A stretch of 34,871 bases of DNA from Microbacterium resistens NBRC 103078 (GTDB lineage: Bacteria > Actinomycetota > Actinomycetes > Actinomycetales > Microbacteriaceae). The notes beneath the pieces are model-generated. The model did not search any database, had not been told where the DNA came from, and saw only the letters and a program-made list of their open reading frames with translations. The stretch is from NCBI RefSeq assembly GCF_001552355.1, contig NZ_BCRA01000064.1:1-34871 (forward strand), given 5' to 3'. Below, piece after piece: positions 1 to 8,169 of this stretch; the stretch's first letter is position 1; each line of letters opens with the position of its first letter. A program made the translations under genes and the position numbers.

Positions 1-446
1 TGCGCGCGGCGGCGGCGCTGCGCCGCGCGGTCGTCGTCCTCGATGCGGCCGACGGGGACGAGGCGGGGATCATCGATCTCGCCGAGTCCGCAGGACTGCC
101 CGCCGCACGGGTGCACGTGCGGGAGCGGTCGTCTCCCGCCGACCGTGCTGCGGTCCTCGACGGCGCGGGCGCCTTCGTCTGTCTCGATCCGCACGCGTCC
201 TGGCCCTGGCGTCTGCTGGAGGCCATGGCGCTGCGCGTCCCGGTCGTCGCGCTCGACACCGGGGTGCACCGCGACGTGATCGCCGACGGCGGCCTCCTCG
301 TGCCCGCGGAAGAGATCGCGGACGCGCTCGCGGAGGCGGTCGACGCGGGCGGGGAGCGCCTCCAGGTCATCGCCGGTGACCGTGCGCGCGCCTTCAGCTG
401 GAGCAGCGCGGCCGCACAGGTGTGGGCGCTGCACGCCGAGCTCTGA
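1..446 (+). CDS. Glycosyltransferase, C-terminal part (GT4-like), cut by left edge
   Basis: The reading frame from base 3 is open through the left edge and stops at 444-446, so only about the last 147 residues are here. The visible part looks like the nucleotide-sugar-binding half of a GT-B glycosyltransferase. A helix-rich stretch precedes a strand reading GAFVCLDP, followed by an LLEAMALRVPVVALDTG segment and then a GGLLVP strand. This order (E-x-MA-x-x-x-PVVA, then G-G-x-LVP) is the usual GT4 pattern for binding the activated sugar. Donor and acceptor cannot be told. The gene converges on the ABC exporter ATPase, with only 23 bp between the two stop codons and a hairpin there. The start and N-terminal half lie outside the window. 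Confidence 0.75.
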   Translation, partial: RAAAALRRAVVVLDAADGDEAGIIDLAESAGLPAARVHVRERSSPADRAAVLDGAGAFVCLDPHASWPWRLLEAMALRVPVVALDTGVHRDVIADGGLLVPAEEIADALAEAVDAGGERLQVIAGDRARAFSWSSAAAQVWALHAEL

Positions 447-448
447 CG

Positions 449-479
449 GCGCGCCTCCCGCTGGCGCCTCTAGGCGCGC
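449..479. terminator. Hairpin between convergent genes
   Basis: Bases 449-456 and 472-479 are perfect 8-base inverted repeats (GCGCGCCT / AGGCGCGC) with a 15-base loop. The hairpin sits between the stop of the left-edge glycosyltransferase and the stop of the ABC ATPase, overlapping the latter. It lacks a T-tract, so it is a candidate bidirectional terminator only. Confidence 0.4.
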
Positions 480-1207
480 ATGATCTCGACGGCCTCCTTG
501 CTGGGGCCGTCGAAGCGCACCTTGCCGTCGCGCAGGAGGACGCCGCGCGCGCAGAGGTCGGAGACCATGTCCAGGTCGTGGCTCACCACGACGAGGGTCT
601 TGCCCTGGTCGTGCAGCTCGCGGATGCGCGCGAGGCACTTCTGCTGGAACGGCTCATCGCCGACGGAGAGGATCTCGTCGATGAGCAGGATGTCGACCTC
701 GGTGTGGATCGCGACGGAGAACGCCAGGCGCAGGAACATCCCGGAGGAGTAGTGCTTGACCTCGGTGTCGATGAACTTCTCGATCTCGCTGAACTCCACG
801 ATGGCGTCGAAGCGCTCCTCGATCTCCTTCTTCGTCATCCCCAGGATGGCGGCGTTGAGGAAGATGTTCTCCCGTCCGGAGAGGTCGGGATGGAACCCGG
901 CGCCGACCTCGATGAGACCGGCGACCCGCCCCCGGGTGAGCACACGCCCCTGATCGGGCTGCAGCACGCCGGAGATCAGTTTCAGCATCGTCGACTTGCC
1001 CGAGCCGTTGTAGCCCAGCAGCGCGACGGACTCTCCCTGGTCGATCGAGAACGAGACGCCGTCGAGCGCCTGGAAGTCGGTGGTGAGCTTCTTGCGCCGC
1101 ATGGCCGCGACGAAGGTCTCCTTGATCGAGTGCGTGTGGCGCAGCTTGAAGTGCTTGTGGACGTCGTCCACCACGATCCGGGTCGTGTCCGTGGCGGCGT
1201 GCGCCAC
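470..1207 (-). CDS. ABC-2 polysaccharide/teichoic acid exporter, ATP-binding protein (Wzt/TagH-like)
   Basis: This protein would power export of an undecaprenyl-linked glycan by the permease encoded just upstream. In the 245-residue product one sees Walker A GYNGSGKST (65-73), signature YSSGM (153-157), Walker B ILLIDE (173-178) and the switch His of VVSHD (about 210). The N-terminus VVDDVHKHFKLR is typical of Wzt/TagH proteins. It ends soon after the H-loop, so it lacks the C-terminal carbohydrate-binding domain of longer Wzt proteins. I chose the GTG at 1207 because AGGA lies 8 bases before it and the permease stop is directly upstream (TGATGTG). An in-frame TTG at 1225 would add six residues and overlap the permease by 17 bases. 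The exported glycan is not known. Confidence 0.9.
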   Translation of the reverse strand: MAHAATDTTRIVVDDVHKHFKLRHTHSIKETFVAAMRRKKLTTDFQALDGVSFSIDQGESVALLGYNGSGKSTMLKLISGVLQPDQGRVLTRGRVAGLIEVGAGFHPDLSGRENIFLNAAILGMTKKEIEERFDAIVEFSEIEKFIDTEVKHYSSGMFLRLAFSVAIHTEVDILLIDEILSVGDEPFQQKCLARIRELHDQGKTLVVVSHDLDMVSDLCARGVLLRDGKVRFDGPSKEAVEIMRA

Positions 1208-1208
1208 A

Positions 1209-2096
1209 TCAGAGGTCCTGTGCAAAACGACCCTCCAGTCGCCGGAAGACGAGCTCGCCGAGGACGACGATGATCAGGGACACGCCCAGGGCGATGCCGG
1301 CGTGCATCCACAGGTCGGGGAACACGGTGCCCTCGCCGGGGTCGAGCGGCTGCCAGATGCCGTAGTGGAACAGCTCGACGGCCGCGGTGATCGGGTTCAG
1401 CGCATAGAGCTGGAAGACCGTCTCGGGGACCTGCGACTGCACCATCTGCCACTGGTACATGACCGGCGACGCCCACACCGAGATCATCACGATGATCTCC
1501 ACGAAGCTCTGGGCGTCCCGGAACGTCACATTGATCGCCCCGAAGAGCATGCCCAGCCCGGTGGCGAGCAGGGCGATGATCACCAGGCCCAGCAGGAGCG
1601 CCGCGAGGTGCAGTAGCGAGGGAGTCCAGCCGAAGAACAGCGCGATGACGATGACGACGATGATCTGAGGGACCGTGTTGACCGCGGCGACGAAGGTGCT
1701 CGCCACGGGGAACATCTGCCGCGGGAAGTAGATCTTCTTGATCAGGGCCGCGTTGTCGACGAGGGAACGGGTCCCGTTGGCGAAGGACTCGTTGAAGAAC
1801 GTCACCGCGGTGATGCCGGACAGCAGATAGATGGGGTAGTAGTCGATCGACCTGTTCAGCCCCATGAAGACGCCCAGGGCGAAGAAGAAGACGAGGAACT
1901 GGATGAGCGGCTTGACGTAGGACCACAGCCACCCGAGGACGGATCCGCGATAGCGGATGCCGACTTCCTTCTTCACGATCAGGCTGAGCAGGTAGCGTCG
2001 ACGGAACACGTCGAAGAAGCCGCCGCTGGCGCCGGGCGCGATGAGGCGGTCCGCGGCTGCGGCAGAGGGCTGCGACACGACGGTTCTCACTTCCAT
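1209..2096 (-). CDS. ABC-2 polysaccharide exporter, permease (Wzm/TagG-like)
   Basis: A 295-residue inner-membrane protein with about six hydrophobic segments. It carries the family pattern near the N-terminus: LIVKKEVGIRYRGSVLGWLW, followed by KPLIQFLVFFFALGVF. The middle motif AALIKKIYFPRQMFPV matches the 'L-K-K-x-x-FP' coupling region that contacts the ATPase, and the C-terminal ALNPITAAVELFHYG is also typical. It would form the channel for a lipid-linked glycan with the ATPase at 470-1207. The frame is open further upstream to 2342, but that extension is low-complexity, Arg-rich and overlaps the acyltransferase remnant, so the ATG at 2096 is preferred. A -10-like TAGGAT lies about 30 bases upstream. 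Confidence 0.9.
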   Translation of the reverse strand: MEVRTVVSQPSAAAADRLIAPGASGGFFDVFRRRYLLSLIVKKEVGIRYRGSVLGWLWSYVKPLIQFLVFFFALGVFMGLNRSIDYYPIYLLSGITAVTFFNESFANGTRSLVDNAALIKKIYFPRQMFPVASTFVAAVNTVPQIIVVIVIALFFGWTPSLLHLAALLLGLVIIALLATGLGMLFGAINVTFRDAQSFVEIIVMISVWASPVMYQWQMVQSQVPETVFQLYALNPITAAVELFHYGIWQPLDPGEGTVFPDLWMHAGIALGVSLIIVVLGELVFRRLEGRFAQDL

Positions 2097-2125
2097 ACGG
2101 GTCTCTTCGGGCGAGATCCCCACCC

Positions 2126-2131
2126 ATCCTA
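2126..2131 (-). promoter_or_regulatory. Likely -10 box for the ABC exporter operon
   Basis: On the minus strand these bases read TAGGAT, a TANNNT box, 29 bases before the ATG at 2096. No clear -35 is seen. The call rests on the recurrence of the same kind of box before many genes in this window. Confidence 0.45.
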
Positions 2132-2304
2132 GGGTGTCGGGTCCGTCCGGCACGGTCCGACGCCGACGCGCCGACGCGCTCGTGTCGGGATGCACGGTGT
2201 CGGTGTCCCGCGTGGCCAGCATGACCGCAACGGGTGCACTCACCGGCGAGGCATCCCGTCCACCGTCGCGCCGATGAGGGCGCGCTGACAGGACAGAAGG
2301 CGAC

Positions 2305-2823
2305 ATGCGGACACAGGTCGGCGACGCGCGTGCATGGGTCACCCGGCGAATCGTCTTCCCCTACGGCTCGAACAGCCTCAACCTGTTCCGGCTGATCCTG
2401 GCCTTCTTTCTCCTGTGGGTGCACAGCTACGCGGTCCTGGGGCTGCCGGACGCGCCCGCGATCGCCGGCGTGAGCCTGGGCACCTGGGCCGTGCACGCCT
2501 TCTTCCTGATCAGCGGCGCCCTCATCACCCGTTCGCGGCTGAAGACGACGGCGGGCGCCCTCCTCGTCCACCGGGTGGCGTGGATCATGCCCGGGTTCCT
2601 CGTGTGCCTGGTCGTCACGGCCTTCGTGTTCGCACCGGTCGCGCTTTTGATCTCGCGCGGGTCCTGACAGGGTTCCTGGGGGACGGGCTGGCTGCTCGTG
2701 GAGCGCCCGGGCATACGCCGGGTCCGACGGGCGACGGCGGCCGCGGCACCGCCGGTCCCGCCCGGACCGGCGACGAGGCGGTCGTCGTCGGCTGAGCCCG
2801 AGGCGGTCGGATTCCGCGGGTAG
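2305..2823 (+). pseudogene. Acyltransferase-3 family membrane protein, internally deleted
   Basis: From the ATG at 2305 the frame gives 120 residues that look like the first three membrane segments of an acyltransferase-3 (OafA-like) protein: FPYGSNSLNLFRLILA, then the WAVHAFFLISGALITRSR segment, then VHRVAWIMPGFLVCLVVTAFVFAPVA. A TGA at 2665-2667 ends it. Directly after the stop, in the same frame, the translation reads GTGWLLVERPGIRRVRR, which resembles the last membrane helix and basic tail of the same family, and runs on to TAG at 2821-2823. Intact members have about 330-400 residues, so roughly the middle 200 codons are missing. The simplest reading is an internal deletion that joined the two ends and left a stop at the junction. 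The product would have O-acetylated a surface glycan. It cannot be active as it stands. Confidence 0.75.
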
Positions 2824-2826
2824 GCT
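2821..2826 (+). promoter_or_regulatory. Likely -10 box for the GT2 at 2867
   Basis: TAGGCT lies 40 bases before the ATG at 2867, leaving a leader of about 34 bases that holds AGGGG as a possible ribosome site. The TAG of this box is also the final stop of the acyltransferase remnant. Confidence 0.45.
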
Positions 2827-2866
2827 CGTGAGGGCAATCCGACGGACATGAGGGGAACGGGCAGGC

Positions 2867-3886
2867 ATGACCTCGACGCGCGGCTGGATCGTCCTCGCGG
2901 CCTACCAACCGGCGCCTGATCTCTTCGCTCGCCAGCTGCGCAGCATCCAGGAGCAGACGCTGCGCGAGTGGACGTGCGTCATCTCCGTCGACGGCGAGGC
3001 GGAGACCGTGCGACGTGTGCTCGCGGAGACGGTCGGCGACGACCCTCGGTTCCGCGTCGTCGCGGACGGGACGCGCCGCGGCTTCTACCTCAACTTCGAA
3101 CGGGGACTGCTCGAGGTCCCCTCGGACGCGGAGTGGGTCGCGCTGAGCGACCAGGACGATCACTGGTATCCGGAGAAGCTGGCCGTCCTCACGCAGCGGC
3201 TGACCGATGCCCCGCTCGCCTCCGGGCAGGCGCGCCTGGTGCGTCACCCGTCGGGGGAGGTGCTCGGAACGACCGACCGCGCCTATTGGGGCGCCGCCCA
3301 GCTCGTGCTCGCCAACCAGGTCACCGGCTCGCTCTGCGTGTTCCGCGGCGAGCTGCTCGCCACGGCCCTCCCGTTCCCCCGCGTGCCGACCCGGGTGGAG
3401 ACACACGATCACTGGCTGGCCGTCGTGGCGGCGACGTACGGCGATCTCGCCATCGTCGAGGACGTGGTGCAGGACTACGTCCAGCACGGTGCGAACGTGT
3501 ACGGCGACCCCTCCCAGCAGAAGGCGATGGGGCTCAGTGACACGATCCGCGAGACGCTGGCCAAGGCGCGCAAGTACGAGGGAAGCGCATCGCCCCTGGC
3601 GGTGCTGCGGATGTTCTTCCTCGTCCAGGTGGGGTGGCGACAGGTGATCGTCGAGGTGCTGGAACGGCGCGGGCGACCGGTGGACGAGGCCGTCTCCGCC
3701 GCCTTCGGTCGGCGGCGCCGGCTCGGTCCGCTGCGCCGACTGCAACGCGAGGCCGAGGCGAAGGGCATCATGGTGCGCCGCTCCTCTCTGGAGTACCTCG
3801 TCGGCTGGGCGGCGGGAACGCTCACGGGCGGCCGCCGGCGCGCCCACGCCCTGGCCGTGCGCGCCTCCGCGCGGACGCCGCGCTGA
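2867..3886 (+). CDS. Glycosyltransferase family 2 (DQDD type, rhamnosyltransferase-like)
   Basis: A 339-residue cytosolic GT-A enzyme expected to add one sugar to a lipid-linked glycan. The N-terminal WIVLAAYQP strand, with SIQEQTLREWTCVISVDG after it, forms the nucleotide-binding core. LSDQDDHWYPEKL (93-105) holds the metal-binding D-x-D and is characteristic of GT2 proteins often annotated as rhamnosyltransferases. HDHW at 180-183 is the usual acceptor-side motif. The last 100 residues are basic and probably touch the membrane. The rml genes 12 kb away would supply dTDP-rhamnose, but donor choice is an inference. AGGGG and GGGCAGG lie before the ATG. Confidence 0.88.
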   Translation: MTSTRGWIVLAAYQPAPDLFARQLRSIQEQTLREWTCVISVDGEAETVRRVLAETVGDDPRFRVVADGTRRGFYLNFERGLLEVPSDAEWVALSDQDDHWYPEKLAVLTQRLTDAPLASGQARLVRHPSGEVLGTTDRAYWGAAQLVLANQVTGSLCVFRGELLATALPFPRVPTRVETHDHWLAVVAATYGDLAIVEDVVQDYVQHGANVYGDPSQQKAMGLSDTIRETLAKARKYEGSASPLAVLRMFFLVQVGWRQVIVEVLERRGRPVDEAVSAAFGRRRRLGPLRRLQREAEAKGIMVRRSSLEYLVGWAAGTLTGGRRRAHALAVRASARTPR

Positions 3887-3914
3887 GCACGGGGGAGCAC
3901 GAACCTCCGCGGGA

Positions 3915-3920
3915 TAGGAT
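3915..3920 (+). promoter_or_regulatory. Possible -10 box for the GT-C protein at 4002
   Basis: TAGGAT lies 82 bases before the ATG at 4002, in a 115-base gap after the upstream GT2 stop. It would give a leader of roughly 75 bases. No convincing -35 is visible. Confidence 0.35.
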
Positions 3921-4001
3921 CGATCCGGCGTTCGCCCTGCCGTCTGGCGGCACAGCGCCGGAGAAGCCCACCGCCGCGGACGAGGAGCGCACGACATTCC
4001 C

Positions 4002-5939
4002 ATGACGACCTGGATCGAATTCCTGCTCGCCCTCGGCACCCTCGGTCTGCTGCTCTTCGTCCCCGGCTACCTGGTGGCCCGCGTCCTCGGGCTGCGCGGG
4101 CTGTGGGCGGTCGCCGTCTCCGGGCCCGCGTCGGTGACGATCGTCGTACTGGCCTCGACGATCGCGCCGGTGCTGGGACTGCGGTGGGGGATCCTCCCCG
4201 TGGCGCTGCTCGCGGTGGTGCTCCTGGCGCTGGCGGCGGTCCTCCGACTGCTGATCTGGCGGGGACGATCGCTCGGGTCCGCGGACGCCCGGCTGCGTCC
4301 GTGGGCGATCGCAGCGACCGTGGCCGCGCCGGTCGTGATCCTGGCGCAGGTGCTCCTGATGATCTCGTCGCCGGAGCACATCTCGCAGACCTTCGACAAC
4401 ATCTTCCACCTCAACGCCGTCCGGTACATCCTCGAGACCGGGAACGCCTCCCCGTTCTGGGTGTCCTCCCTGACCAGCGCGGAGTCGGGCGTGGCGCCGA
4501 CCTTCTACCCGGCGGGATGGCATGCGCTCTCGGCCCTGCTCGTGGAGCTCTGCGGCGTCTCGATCCCCGTGGCGTCGAATGCGCTGGTGATCGGCTTCGC
4601 CGCCTTCGTCTGGACCACCGGCATCGTGACGCTGACCCGTGAGCTCTGGGGCAGCCGCACCGTGACGATCATCGCGGCGGCCGCGGCGGCCACGTGCTTC
4701 CCGGCGTTCCCGATCCTCCCCGCCGACTACGGCGTGCTCTTCCCGTACATGATGGCGCTGAGCTTCGTCCCGGTCTCTCTGGCGCTGCTCATCCGTGCCG
4801 TGCTCGGCGCGCACCGGGATGCGCGGGAGCGCGTCCTGTGGCTCGTCGCCCTGGCGGGTCTGCTCCCCGCGATCGCGATCAGCCATCCGGGGGCGTTCGT
4901 CATCCTCCTCGCGTTCGGCACCGTCGTCCTGGTGACCGCGCTCGTCCGGCGCGCCCGGGTCGTCCCCGGCCGACCGCCCGGCGGCCTGTGGCCGTGGGCG
5001 TCGATCGGCGCGTACCTCGTGGTCGCCGGCGTCCTCTGGTACGTCCTGCGGCCGCCGGCCGATGCGCGCACATGGCTTCCGGAGATGACGGTGGGACAGG
5101 CGATCGGCGAGATCGCCACGGCGTCCGTGGACCGTGCCCCGGTGAACCTCGGCATGGCCCTGCTCGTCGTGCTCGGTCTCGTCGCGGTGTTCCGGCAGAG
5201 GAGCACGCGGGGCTGGCTGGCGTTCGCCCTCTTCCTCCTCGCCGCAGGACTGTACGTGACCGTGGCAGGGGTGCCGTACCTTCTGCTGCGCGACGTCCTC
5301 GTCGGGGCGTGGTACAACAACATCCCGCGGCTCGCCGCGATCATGCCCCTCGTGTGGGTGCCCCTGGCGGCGCTCGGGTTCACCGCCGCATGGGACGCGC
5401 TCATCGCACGCCGACGCCTGGCCCGTCCCGCCGTGGCGACGATCGCGCTGGCCGCCCTCGTGGTCGCGGTGTTCCCGCTTCCGCAGGCCATGAGCATGCG
5501 ACAGGCGGTCCGCGACGCACGGGCGAACTACGCCCTCACCGCCAAGGCCCCGCTCCTGAGCACGGACGAGTGGGCACTGCTGGATCGACTGGACGACGAG
5601 GTGCCGGCGGACGCGGTCATCGTCGGGAGCCCGTGGACCGGCACGGCCCTGGCATACGCGCTCGCGGACCGTGAGGTCCTTCTGCCGCACACGCTCATGT
5701 ACATCTCCCCGGAGATGCAGGAGATCCTCGACGGGCTCGACACCGCCCAGGCGGGATCCGAGGTCTGCGACCTGCTGGCGGAGCGTCGCGTCTCTTACGT
5801 GCTCGACTTCGGCCGGCGTGAGGTCAACGAGGGGCGTCACCACTACCGCGGTCTTGACCGGCTCTCGACCTCGGACGCGGTCGAGCTCGTGGACGAGGAG
5901 GGCAACGCCCGCCTCTATCGGGTCACGGCCTGCGGGTAG
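4002..5939 (+). CDS. Large polytopic membrane protein, DUF6541-like, probable GT-C glycosyltransferase
   Basis: A 645-residue protein with about 12-14 membrane segments. It begins with FLLALGTLGLLLFVPGYLVARVLGLRG, which resembles the actinobacterial DUF6541 family. After the third or fourth helix an outside loop reads SQTFDNIFHLNAVRYI. An acidic residue in the first large loop is the hallmark of GT-C enzymes that use polyprenyl-phosphate sugars. The last 140 residues, after the final helix, form a soluble domain (VPADAVIVGSPWTGTALAYALADREVLLP) like the extracytoplasmic end of PMT-type proteins. I infer transfer of a sugar to the glycan on the outer face of the membrane; a DPM1-like donor-making GT lies at 11611. 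No experimental role for the family is known to me. It converges on the flippase operon. Confidence 0.75.
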   Translation: MTTWIEFLLALGTLGLLLFVPGYLVARVLGLRGLWAVAVSGPASVTIVVLASTIAPVLGLRWGILPVALLAVVLLALAAVLRLLIWRGRSLGSADARLRPWAIAATVAAPVVILAQVLLMISSPEHISQTFDNIFHLNAVRYILETGNASPFWVSSLTSAESGVAPTFYPAGWHALSALLVELCGVSIPVASNALVIGFAAFVWTTGIVTLTRELWGSRTVTIIAAAAAATCFPAFPILPADYGVLFPYMMALSFVPVSLALLIRAVLGAHRDARERVLWLVALAGLLPAIAISHPGAFVILLAFGTVVLVTALVRRARVVPGRPPGGLWPWASIGAYLVVAGVLWYVLRPPADARTWLPEMTVGQAIGEIATASVDRAPVNLGMALLVVLGLVAVFRQRSTRGWLAFALFLLAAGLYVTVAGVPYLLLRDVLVGAWYNNIPRLAAIMPLVWVPLAALGFTAAWDALIARRRLARPAVATIALAALVVAVFPLPQAMSMRQAVRDARANYALTAKAPLLSTDEWALLDRLDDEVPADAVIVGSPWTGTALAYALADREVLLPHTLMYISPEMQEILDGLDTAQAGSEVCDLLAERRVSYVLDFGRREVNEGRHHYRGLDRLSTSDAVELVDEEGNARLYRVTACG

Positions 5940-5980
5940 TCGCAGGCCCGGGGCCGCACGTCGGTTCCGCGTGACCGCGG

Positions 5981-7249
5981 TCAGGAGGCAGTGGCCGCGA
6001 GGCCGCGCAGTGCCGCATGCGAGCGATAGACCGCCAGGCCGATCGATGTGAGCGCGAGGGCGATCAAGGCCCCCGGGACGCCGAGGAGCAGCGCACCGAC
6101 CAGCACTCCGAGCAGTGCGGCCACGGTGGCCACGCTCGCCGACAGCGCAAGATCGCGGGACCGACCGATCGTGACCAGCACCGCGAGGCCCACGACCTGG
6201 CTGATCGCCTCGCCCGCGAAGCCGAGGCCCATCACGACCGCGAGCAGGAGCGGGATGGCGACCTTGTTCTGTGACAGCAGAGCCGACACCCACGGCGCGC
6301 ACGTGATCATGCCGACGGCGCCGACGACGCCGATGGCAGCGGCGACGAGCATGGCGATCCGTGCGCGCGAACGGATGTGCTCGCGTCCGGCCTCGGGCAC
6401 CCAGCTCTGGATCGCCTGGAGGATCGGGGCAAGGACGAGCCCCGCGTACCGGGAGAGCCGGTCCGCCAGCACGAACAGCGGAAGCGCGGACGGAGCGACG
6501 ATCTGCTGCACGATGACGGTCGGCAGCGTGGTGATGAGGCTCGAGGTGAACGTCGCGGTGAACCCGGGCATCTGATCCTGCAGGAGCCCTCGCAGGGTCT
6601 GGGACCGGTCGACGCGCCACGGCCCGTCCGCCGTGCGCGTGGCGACGAACAGCCAGGAGCACAGGAGGCCGAGCGTCGCGAACCCGGCCGTGCAGGACAC
6701 GTAGACCAGCAGGGACGGGGCGAGGAGCACACCCACGAGGGCGGCGGCCTGTCCGAGGATCGCCGGCAGCGCATCGAAGAAGAAGAGGGCGACGGGGCGA
6801 TTCGTCCCGATGAAGTACCACGCGGCACCTGCCGCCGGTGCGACGGAGGTGAGAGCGGCGAGGGCCGCGGTGAGCAGGTCCATGCGAACGATCGCGGAGG
6901 CGATCAGTGCGCCGAGGACGAGGACCGGAATCATGATGACGACGCGGGCGAGGACGGACGTGGCGAAGAACGCCTTGCGCTCGTCCGCAGGCAGGCCGGC
7001 GACGGTGCTCGGCCCCGTCGCCCCCCAACCGAACCCCACGATGACGGCGAGGAACTGAGCGATCGACTGCAGTACGGCGAACCGTGCCCACGTCGTGTCG
7101 CCGAACTGCTCGATCAGGATGGGGATCGAGAGCACCCCGACGAGTGTGGAGAGGATGATCGACAGCGAGAACAGGAACGAGCGACGGACCAGCTCATGTC
7201 CGATCGCCTTCCGCGCCCGGCCCCCGCGGGGCCCGGGGACGGCGCTCAT
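5981..7249 (-). CDS. Oligosaccharide flippase (Wzx/MATE-like)
   Basis: A 422-residue, almost wholly hydrophobic protein with about 12 membrane helices. It starts with a basic cytosolic end (GGRARKAIGHELVRRS) and then FLFSLSIILSTLVGVLSIPILIEQFG, the usual first helix of polysaccharide flippases. A mid-protein stretch ADRLSRYAGLVLAPILQAIQSWVP also fits the family. It would move lipid-linked repeat units across the membrane. The ATG at 7249 overlaps the TGA of the preceding GT2 by four bases (ATGA), so the two are translationally coupled. The longer open frame to 7639 lies inside that GT2 and is rejected. The stop lies in a 12-base palindrome (5972-5983). Confidence 0.85.
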   Translation of the reverse strand: MSAVPGPRGGRARKAIGHELVRRSFLFSLSIILSTLVGVLSIPILIEQFGDTTWARFAVLQSIAQFLAVIVGFGWGATGPSTVAGLPADERKAFFATSVLARVVIMIPVLVLGALIASAIVRMDLLTAALAALTSVAPAAGAAWYFIGTNRPVALFFFDALPAILGQAAALVGVLLAPSLLVYVSCTAGFATLGLLCSWLFVATRTADGPWRVDRSQTLRGLLQDQMPGFTATFTSSLITTLPTVIVQQIVAPSALPLFVLADRLSRYAGLVLAPILQAIQSWVPEAGREHIRSRARIAMLVAAAIGVVGAVGMITCAPWVSALLSQNKVAIPLLLAVVMGLGFAGEAISQVVGLAVLVTIGRSRDLALSASVATVAALLGVLVGALLLGVPGALIALALTSIGLAVYRSHAALRGLAATAS

Positions 7250-8169
7250 CCGACCTTCCTGCCCAGACGGCGCAGACGCGTCATCAGCTCGTCGGGAATC
7301 CGTCCGCCGACCCCGGCACGGCCGTCGCGGATGCCTTCGCGCAGGGCCAGCAGCTGTGCACGCCGGTCGCCGGCGACCAGCAGCCCGCCGAGGATCATCG
7401 AGGTGAGCAGGCGGGTGCGCCGCCGCGTCCAGGCACGCCGTTCGCGTCCGTAGCGCCGCGCCAGCACCACGGAGTTGCGCACCATGTAATAGGTGCGGAA
7501 CGGGGCGTGGTAAAGCAGGTGCCGAGGGCGGCCGCCCAGCACCAGCCGACGGCCGAAGACCGTGAGCGGCACGAGCGTCCCCAGCTCGTGGCCGATGTCG
7601 GAATCGGGGACGAGCACGTATCGGGAGCCGTGCTGCCACGCGCGCAGCGTGTACTCACTGTCCACCGCGTCGATGAACAGCGTCTCGTCGAAACCGCCCA
7701 GCCGGTCGAACACGTCCATCCGGACCAGCTGCCCGGCCTGGATCGGATCGAACGGCACTCCCTCCCGGTCCAGGACCACTCCGGTCCCTCCCGCCGAGGA
7801 CGGGACCGCTCCGACCGGCTCCTCGCCGCGCCGGATCGCGTCGGACAGCGCGCGGAGGGCGCGCTCGACGTAGCCCTCTGGGATCCAGGAGTCCTGATCG
7901 AGCGTCAGCACGTGTGTCGCGCCGCGTGTGCGCGCAGCGTCGAATCCGACGTTCAGCGCCCGGGCGATGCCGCCGTTCTCGGGAAGCTCGATCACCTCGA
8001 CGCGCGGATCGTCGATCCCCAACGCGCTCGTCGTCGCCGTGCCGTCGTCGACGAGGATGACGGTCTGTACCTGGGCGAGCAGCTCCGGCACCCGTTCGCG
8101 CAGGGCCTCGGGGGCACGGAAGGTCGGGATCACGGCGGAGACCACGGCATCGGTGGTGCTCTGGGTCAT
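7246..8169 (-). CDS. Glycosyltransferase family 2, dTDP-rhamnosyltransferase type
   Basis: A 307-residue GT-A enzyme. AVIPTFRAPEAL begins the fold, with ILVDDGT (38-43) and LPENGGIARALNVG following. LTLDQDSWIP (88-97) carries the D-x-D. FIDAVDSEYTLRAW (165-178) matches the F-I-D-x-V-D-x-E pattern seen in the RfbF-like rhamnosyltransferase group, which makes dTDP-L-rhamnose the most likely donor. The basic C-terminal 100 residues contain YYMVRNSVVLARRYG, again typical of that group. The ATG at 8169 overlaps the stop of the upstream GT4 by four bases, and its own stop overlaps the flippase start, so GT4, this GT2 and the flippase form one coupled operon. Confidence 0.88.
   Translation of the reverse strand: MTQSTTDAVVSAVIPTFRAPEALRERVPELLAQVQTVILVDDGTATTSALGIDDPRVEVIELPENGGIARALNVGFDAARTRGATHVLTLDQDSWIPEGYVERALRALSDAIRRGEEPVGAVPSSAGGTGVVLDREGVPFDPIQAGQLVRMDVFDRLGGFDETLFIDAVDSEYTLRAWQHGSRYVLVPDSDIGHELGTLVPLTVFGRRLVLGGRPRHLLYHAPFRTYYMVRNSVVLARRYGRERRAWTRRRTRLLTSMILGGLLVAGDRRAQLLALREGIRDGRAGVGGRIPDELMTRLRRLGRKVG

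Noticed and set aside
2097..2342. N-terminal extension of the ABC permease up to an upstream start.
   Set aside because: The extra 82 residues are Arg/Ser/Thr-rich with no homology I can recognise, overlap the acyltransferase remnant and cross the likely promoter at 2126-2131.
5972..5983. 12-base palindrome TGACCGCGGTCA at the flippase stop, as a regulator site or terminator.
   Set aside because: Perfect but short, without a loop, and partly coding. Palindromes of this length are not rare at this base composition.
3822..7091. A 1089-codon open frame on the minus strand.
   Set aside because: It runs antisense through the GT-C gene and across the flippase in another frame. Its translation is Arg/Gly/Pro/His-rich without motifs, as expected for shadow frames at high GC.
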